Shown one piece after another: positions 57,601 through 64,000 of a stretch of 64,000 nucleotides of DNA (positions are counted from its first letter, which is position 1; every line of letters begins with the position of its first letter). Under the pieces are notes generated by a model. That model searched no databases and had not been told where the DNA came from. It saw nothing but the letters and a program-made list of their open reading frames with translations. The DNA is from Melampsora larici-populina 98AG31 (taxonomy: Eukaryota; Basidiomycota; Pucciniomycetes; Pucciniales; Melampsoraceae): assembly GCF_000204055.1 (NCBI RefSeq), contig NW_006768815.1, forward strand, positions 248,001 through 312,000, given 5' to 3'. The position numbers were made by a program, and so were the translations under genes.

Positions 57601-58209
57601 ACCAGAGAAGGCAAATAAATGAGCCAAAAGCGTGATCGGAAAATCCCAGAGATTTTAGCTCCAAGGCCAGAGCACACCCACGCTTTGCGCAAACAGCTTG
57701 GGGGTGGAGGAGCAAGAAGATGAGAATTAGGCTTGTAGAAGAGAATCTCGGTCCTGTTGAGCATATCGGATATTGTCAAGTCAGATACGATTCCAAGACG
57801 ACTCATATGATTTGTTTCCATACCCTTGTCCACGAGGACGATCGGGAGGTCCACGCGTGATGAAAGAGATCACAATATTGACTGGCTGAGGTTGAGGAGG
57901 CTTTGAGCAAGCTCTAGGCTTTGGAACGACCTTGGGACTTGAATCAATAGGACAGGTTGACGGGGTGGATTTTGGTTTAGGAGAGTATGATAGGAGTCTC
58001 AGAGAGGGACTAGCGGTAGGTAGCGATGAGGGCGTAGGTGGCTCTGGTGCTGATACTGGTAATGGTGTTGATGTTGATGGGATTGGTGAGTCGAGTGAAG
58101 TGGTAGGTGTTGAAGGAGGTTCTACTAATCTAACAGTCTTCTTTTTTGGATTCTTTTGAGTGTTTTTCTTGAATCTTGTTGGACGAGGTGGTCCTAACAT
58201 TGGAAACAT
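54604..58209 (-). CDS. IF-2B superfamily protein (eIF2B alpha/beta/delta-like domain)
   Basis: C-terminal exons are clear. One exon (right end about 56232) holds MEKLIVQSIGREADRCREAT, LHLFTLGSSSATYSLL and LKVTISESQPFDEGVILASKLAELA (the E-S-x-P-x-x-E-G signature). Next come LPVLVLAADRV, LPNGSSVCKLGALS (a G-x-V-x-K-x-G-like stretch), ALGAPVLILVRLDRI and an acidic end (DEDESEEEKEEEG). Earlier exons give GFRFYPQTSSETLRTELDRER and CHVSVAYSMNKVLASVKPAV. The gene appears to start at the ATG at 58209, with a Pro/Ser-rich, lysine-bearing N-terminus followed by VNIVISFITR. Some fungal IF-2B proteins carry an N-terminal Nudix domain; I could not show a Nudix box here. A basic/Ser-rich insertion (PPTQRAQTRTKKPMSMRSKQ) splits the domain. 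Exons between 57.8 and 56.8 kb and near 55.5 kb are unresolved. Confidence 0.65.
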
Positions 58210-61200
58210 GATGAATGCTGAGCTGATGTTGAATGTTTTGATCAAGTTTTGTTTGTGTTCTGTGGTGAGAGCTGGTCAGAGGGCGTTGTTGATCAATTCA
58301 GTGGGGCATCGTGACGGTCACTCCTCAACGGGTTACAACCCCATGGTAAAGTCTACGCTAAGCCGGATCGGATCGCAGCATCGGATCGGACCTAGGTGGA
58401 TACCACAAAAAGGGTGATCAATTGCTGATCGTGACACTTCTCACTGGCACTTGATAGGCACTTCGTCTTATATGGTTGGCTTGACCTCCTTGACCAAACA
58501 GGCCTGAGGCTCATCAATTCAAGTCAGATTTTTGACCCCAGACCTCAGGTTTGAGTCACTTGTGCCTTAATCATGATATTCATACGCATATCAATTTTTT
58601 GGATTGGAATCTCTTTATTGCAGCCAACAATACTCAAAAATACCCACACATGCTGCACACCAGAACTTGGATACAATGGGAAATAAGATCAAAAATAATC
58701 TGATTCTGCAAGAATGACTTGGATGTAAAAAATGGAAGTGGTATGATTACAACAACATAGAATACCCAATTGCCAGCCATAAAATAATAGATTAAGTATA
58801 ATGCTTCAATTCCACATTTGAATGAGAAAATAAAAAGGTACCACTTATTAGGAAGTAAGGTCCTAGATGCTTCAAGGTCACATAAAGATGGATACATTCA
58901 ATAGAGACTTCACATGCAATGTGTAAAAGATATTCATGGAAAAGACAACAAATTACATCAGACTCTGAGTTACAAATCTTCCCAAAACCTGTATCTGGAG
59001 CAAATCAAGCTTACATAACAGGTTGTGTACCTCACTGGTGGGCTTCTTTCTACCAAAGTTATCTCCAAAGCTTCATCAGCACAATTGATCTTGATCGAAA
59101 CAGTATCCTGTTTCCATTGTTCATAATCTGTAGAAATGATCTTCTTGGGGTCTGCAAAGCTTGGAATACTTCCTTGGTGAATTCTATTTTTCTATGGGGG
59201 TTGTACCAAGAGGTGTTTGCTAGATAATCTGATTGGAAATTTGTCCGATCTTACAGTGATTTGATTGCATGGACAGTGTTTTGGATTTGAAAGCCGGTGT
59301 GTTTGTATGAGTAATACAATTGTAAGACTACCAAGCAAGAATGTGGATATTAGATGTCTGTATAGCTAGCTATTTCATCCTTTGGCATTGACACACACAA
59401 TTGAGATTGCTGATGCGACAAAATTCAAAATTTTCATTGGTAAAGATGACTGATGAGCAAAACAGGTTTAGTAGAAAGAGGCAATCAAGGATGTACCAGG
59501 TCAGTCATCAGTCAATCACTTACTCCTGCAATGTGTTGTAATGTGCCAGTGCAATACTGCCAGATGGAATACAAGATTTTAAAATAGTTTGCTCACTTCT
59601 AAGATCAAGAAAGGCATGAAGGTGGTACCACTAACCAATATAATGAAAGAAAGCATGATGATGACACTTTGCTCACAAGCATAATTGGAAGCGGATTTTT
59701 GTGCGGAATTGATGGTGGTGATAGTAGGATTGGTCTTGTCAATGAATATCCATACAATAGTTGTCCAGAGGCCATCATCTGGTCCCAATATGTTGTTCCA
59801 CAGATGCAAGGCAGATGAAGATCAATTGCACCTAGTCATGAGAGCCACAAGATTCATCATTATATTAGTTTCTTCAATGATTCTGGTAGAACACTTCTTA
59901 CCCACCAACACTATGGGAACAAAAATACTAAACCAAGTAATGACACCCATTTGTATCACTTTGACTATGGATACCTGTTTAATGACCCGCACTGCTCCAG
60001 GAAAAACTCCTGCAACATATATGACTCATAAACCAAATCAAAAGAAAGGGAATGTCAAGATATCTTCAATTCATGATACACCTTGTATCTCAGGAAGGTG
60101 AACTAACCAAGCTCCCTCCCATTGGAAAATGGATTTGAAGCCACATAGAGCCGCCCTCCCATGCATATTATCTTTACTCTTTGAATGAGCTCCTGAAATC
60201 CACACCACAGTCTTGCTGACCAACAGTATGTGATGCTAGTTTAGTGCCCTATGGGATCTCATGGAATTTGCTAGATCTACTCACAAATCAAAAACACAAT
60301 GCACCCAAGTGCAAAGCAAACGGCTGAGTTGGGTTGTAATATAAGCTCTGAAAAGTCAATCAAAGATGGTTATTTGCCTTGCAAGTTTGAAGCTTGCACT
60401 CACACCTTGGTAGGAAGTGAACTCACCTTGAGTCAGGGATCCCAGATTAAAAGTCCTGAAGTGTATCTTGATGAAACAGATTGACACAGCCATGCTTAGT
60501 AGTCTACAGAGGTATTACAAAACCCATGACAACAGCATTGACGGCACATATCCCAGTCTCCAATGTGCCCCAAATAAATACAATTTAATACTCATATCCC
60601 ACTCTTCCAGCTGGGAGTGACAACCAATGGCGCAAGGTAGTCACTCAGCGCTGGGTACAGCTGTGGTTGATCACGGAGGGGGTCAATAGCAGCTAATAAT
60701 GTGAAGAGGTTGCAGACATCTTTTCCAATGAGGGTGGATTTTTCAGGAGTACCGGAGGATGCTTGACAGCCTGCAAGATCAAATTCAACCCAGATATGAT
60801 AAGGTGTTGATGAGTGAAGCAGAATTGAGGTTCAATAGTCACTTCGCTTCGAGGCCAACTTTGATGATAATTCAAGGTTACAATGCCATCACCCCGGCAA
60901 ACCATTGTTTGTTCGCAACATCATTGCTTGTGTGATCCAAAGATTTGGTATGTGTGTTAGACTTTTGCATTGTACTTCAGACCAAGTTGTGGTGAGAAAT
61001 TCATTAGACAGATCTTGAAAGGTTATTCAAGAAAACCGGCATCAAGCTCAACATAGTAAAACATAGTAAAACGTATCTTCAGAAACCACGTCAATGTTTG
61101 GTAGGAGTATTTGAAGGATATATGCTTCCTTTCCTTGATGGTCCGCGCTGGAAACAGTTTGGAACTTTGCATGCTTAGTGATTCCGTAATTTCACTATCA

Positions 61201-62053
61201 AAGTGGCTAGGTGCGCTTGTGCACCGGAACGCGCGGATTAGGAGGCCGAAGAGTATCAGAACGTACAATGGCAAGCTTGCCTGACCTCGTCTACTGGTGA
61301 TTACAAGCTAGGAGGAGGCTCATGCAACAGTGATTGCTAGAGCTCGAGGACAAATCTAACCTTCGGTCAATTGTGCGACCGGAAAATGTTCTCCGCCATA
61401 GCGGCTGGTGCTCCGTCCAAGGCACTGAGAGTCCTTTGGAGACACTCTTTAGTTCAAATTGCGGTACTTGATTCAAATTTTGCTTACCCTTGCCCATCAA
61501 ACAGTTTTGAGGTTCACTGACCACATCCATTGTAAAGTTTCAAGCCAAAATCATATGAGACATCAAGTTCTGATTTGTTTACATTATTGAAAATTGATGT
61601 TGAATGGATTCAAGTTCTGATAAATGTTTCTGTTTATGATGATACAGATCACTTGTTGAGGATATACGTAGAACTTGATGGTATTTTGAAAACATTCAAT
61701 ATATTCAAAGCAAACATCCCTGGGGTGATTTGACAGAAATTTGTTCAATCATGAGGTGGAGTTAGTGGCGGAGAGCCATGAGTATTATTTCCGTTTGTTA
61801 AAGCGGTGGTAGTAGGATTGGACGTGTTGGAAGGATTCAAGTTATCTAACAGGCTGTCCAAGTGATTTAATGTTTGCTGATCATTTTGTTCGGGCCATTG
61901 AAGTGATATGATTGGCAAGAGTTATGTCAAAGAGAAAAGAAGTCATGAAGTCAGAATTCCATTACATCTTCAACTCAACTCAAACATACATGAAAACAAT
62001 AATTGGTATGATCATGTTTTTTTGAATATCAAACCCAATGATAGGGGGATATA
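58210..62053. other. Mostly unassigned intergenic sequence
   Basis: Only weak coding hints. On the minus strand, about 60830-60620 stays open and ends LLAAIDPLRDQPQLYPALSDY, and 61274-61023 starts with a hydrophobic LYVLILFGLLI; neither could be joined into a gene. ORFs near 59579-60101 lack domains. On the minus strand 61915-61740 is an open, Asn/Thr/Pro-rich frame ending PPLTPPHD that could be a further 3' exon of pICln, but no splice acceptor precedes it. Confidence 0.35.
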
Positions 62054-62804
62054 CTAATAAGGATTGAAACGAGAACCAGGGGATAAGATATCTGTTCTCA
62101 CGCGACCAGTTTCACTCAAATCATGTAGATTCTCATCTACATCCCCTACTTCTCCAAAGAACCCGTCGTCTTCCTCTGGTGGCATGTTGGAAGGATGTAG
62201 GGATGCACATGCTGACAAGACTTCAAAAATTTCCTCCACTTTTATTGTTTGTAGAAAAAGTAATATATGTTCAGTCAGACCAGGTCATCTTTTTCGAGTT
62301 TGGAAACGTTGAACACTGACATCGGGTTGGATCTTCGGGTACAATCCTTAATTCTACTGCTTCTTGCTCTTCATCTGCTTCTGCTTCTGGATCTGAACAA
62401 TCATCCAATTGACAATAAATACAAGGTTGAGCCCCCGATTCTGTTCGTGAGATGGCGTGTAAACTGATGGTCGGATATGGTACGAGTAATGTCTTTGATC
62501 TTTCAGCTGAATAAAATCCAACTTCTCTTTGAACTCAAAGCGAACGAAAAAAAGAAACATGGTTTTGGATCAACATCAACCATCAAAAACAGACGACAAA
62601 AGTCAAATACCTTTCAGTAAGATATAATTTCAAAGACATGTTCTCCCATCCGGCATGACCATCAATCTTTACTGGCTCTAGCTGTAAGCGACAAATAGGC
62701 GGAAGCGAATCGAAACTAGCCGGTGTAGTCTGTGTGAGCTCAGCATGCTCAGCTGAAGTGACGCAAGAAGGAGGTCCATCGATAGTGGTGAGTGTGGTTG
62801 ACAT
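62054..62804 (-). CDS. pICln-like methylosome subunit
   Basis: Chaperone that binds Sm proteins with the arginine methyltransferase PRMT5 during spliceosomal snRNP assembly (established for the family). Exons 62804-62611, 62526-62321 and 62238-62054 join in phase for 194 residues. The PH-like domain opens with LTTIDGPPSCVTSAEHAEL and LYLTER, then VPYPTISLHAISRTES, PCIYCQLDD, an acidic loop (PEAEADEEQEAVELRIVPED), EEIFEVLSACASLHP and a second acidic tail. These are the landmarks of the pICln/CLNS1A family. Introns are 84 and 82 bp. Divergent from the inositol monophosphatase gene. Confidence 0.85.
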
Positions 62805-63102
62805 TTTTGGCGAGATGAATGTAATTTTTGGTCGATCGAATCTCAACTTTCAAGTGGTGGCTGAGTTTGTGACTGTTGACATGTGTAGACCTGTAATGTG
62901 TATGTAGCTTGGCTATTCAGACATTTCACAGATGTGCCAGGTCTCCTCGGCACTCTAGAGGCCGTCACAGCCGGTGTCTGGACAGCTTTAACCGGGATGT
63001 GTGTGTTTGTGTGACCGGGGGCCCCTTGCAGGAGTGACCCATTAAAGGCCCCCAAACACGAAAGACGACGACAGAAAACTACACTTGGTATCCCAATCCG
63101 AG
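62805..63102. promoter_or_regulatory. Divergent promoter region, pICln / inositol monophosphatase
   Basis: 298 bp separate the two start codons, so both genes must take their core promoters from this stretch. It includes a GC-rich part (GACCGGGGGCCCCTTGC near 63014) and no clear TATA box. Confidence 0.6.
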
Positions 63103-64000
63103 ATGTCTAATAACCCATACGTGACTGAACTCGAATTCGCAATCGGCTTGGCTCGACGTGCCGGAGAATTGATCCTAGAGGCAAGTAAAGATCGCCAAAC
63201 CGGGAAGGGCACAACGGTAAATGATAAGAAGAATCGAATCGATTTGGTGACTGAGACCGATCAAGCTGTTGAGAAGTTAGTAGCTAAATCAATCAAAGGG
63301 AAATTTCCGGATCATAAGTTGAGTGATTCTTCGTGTTCTTTTGCAACTTGATCGAAATGTCATACTAAGATGAGGTCGTTCTTCACACAGATTTATTGGT
63401 GAGGAATCATTTGCGGCCGGAGAGAAGGCAGATTTGACGGTAAGAGCTTTGGGCCTCGAGACTTGGACGGTTGAATTCAGAATTCTTATTCTGCTCGTCT
63501 GATCCTTTCTCATTCTGAAGAATGATCCTACTTGGATCTGTGATCCTATTGATGGTTAGTCTATTTCGCTGTTACCGTATCGCAAATGAGATCATAAATA
63601 TAAGATGTGTTGGCTATTTAGGCACTACCAACTTCGTACATGGCTTTCCTAGTGTGTGTATCAGCATAGGTTGGGTGGTAAACAAGGTGCCAACTGTTGG
63701 GTAAGCTCAAGAATCTAATGATCGATGTCTTTACAGCTAAAGTACTTTCTTAAACCACACAGAGTGATCTATAATCCATTCCTTTCTCAACTGTATACAG
63801 CTGTCAAAGGTCATGGAGCGTACCTTAATCAAACCACTCGATTACCGTTATCCTATCCAGATCAACTTCCACTCAACAAGCTTTCTGATGCTTTGGTAGG
63901 AGTAGAATGGGGTAGTGATCGTTCAAAAAATGTTATGGACAAAAAGTCGCGAAGCTTTGTAAGACTGGCGGGAGATCCGAACGAGGTGGACGGTGGGGTG
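63103..64000 (+). CDS. Inositol monophosphatase, 3' part beyond window
   Basis: Hydrolyses myo-inositol monophosphate to inositol, Mg2+-dependent and lithium-sensitive in the family. Exons 63103-63317, 63391-63439, 63521-63554, 63622-63700 and 63763 to the window end, all junctions in phase. Start [20 protein letters not shown], then [15 protein letters not shown], the metal-binding FIGEES (Glu) and [17 protein letters not shown] (Asp, Asp), then [20 protein letters not shown] and [10 protein letters not shown]. The visible part covers about 60% of the usual length; the C-terminal Asp motif lies outside the window. All visible catalytic residues are intact. Confidence 0.9.

Noticed and set aside
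57265..57854. Nudix domain in the 5' part of the IF-2B gene
   Set aside because: Some fungal relatives have one, but no G-x5-E-x7-R-E-x2-E-E box could be read in any frame here.
59579..60101. Membrane-protein-like ORFs on both strands
   Set aside because: Hydrophobic stretches appear on both strands of AT-rich DNA, with no family signature and no consistent splice structure.

Overview
The window looks like a basidiomycete chromosome, most likely a rust fungus (Pucciniales). Introns are short (about 50-75 bp, GT-AG), genes have many exons, transposons are nested, and the conserved genes (COX18, pICln, inositol monophosphatase, a response regulator, an IF-2B protein) are single fungal genes on alternating strands. 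The species call is inference; no rRNA or tRNA gene was seen.

Layout. 1-1.3 kb: foldback and MITE-type repeats with a 208-bp tandem duplication. 3.4-16.6 kb: a visibly more GC-rich block built around a Helitron Rep-helicase gene (6202-10623, one in-frame stop). It is flanked by five paralogous genes (3609-5046 +, 11560-12376 -, 12950-13642 +, 14365-15151 -, 15525-16267 +) that share one exon plan, including a third core exon of exactly 51 codons in four of them. I read them as fast-evolving OB-fold-like proteins carried by, or living with, the Helitron. 17.9-30 kb: a transposon graveyard with a second Helitron fragment, two hAT relics, TIR elements, and a decayed Ty1/copia element on the minus strand that is interrupted by a solo LTR with a 5-bp target duplication.

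30.7-46.5 kb: four copies of a five-exon gene for a secreted, cysteine-containing protein (30690-38417 +, 40787-41937 -, 43386-44366 +, 45535-46505 +). Copies 1 and 2 form a large inverted duplication. A 6.5-kb tyrosine-recombinase (DIRS/Ngaro-like) retrotransposon lies antisense in the last intron of copy 1, so exon 5 is about 6.6 kb from exon 4. Small secreted proteins in local clusters next to transposons are typical of rust effector candidates, but no function can be read from sequence.

47.7-64 kb: ordinary housekeeping sequence with COX18 (-), an N-terminal-receiver response regulator (-), an IF-2B superfamily protein (-), pICln (-) and, divergent from it, inositol monophosphatase (+, cut by the window end). 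Spaces between these hold little I can name.

The two strongest novelty candidates are the five-paralog family around the Helitron and the four-copy secreted family with its retrotransposon-filled intron. Exon models were derived by hand from splice consensus, reading phase and agreement between paralogs; no database or expression data were used.
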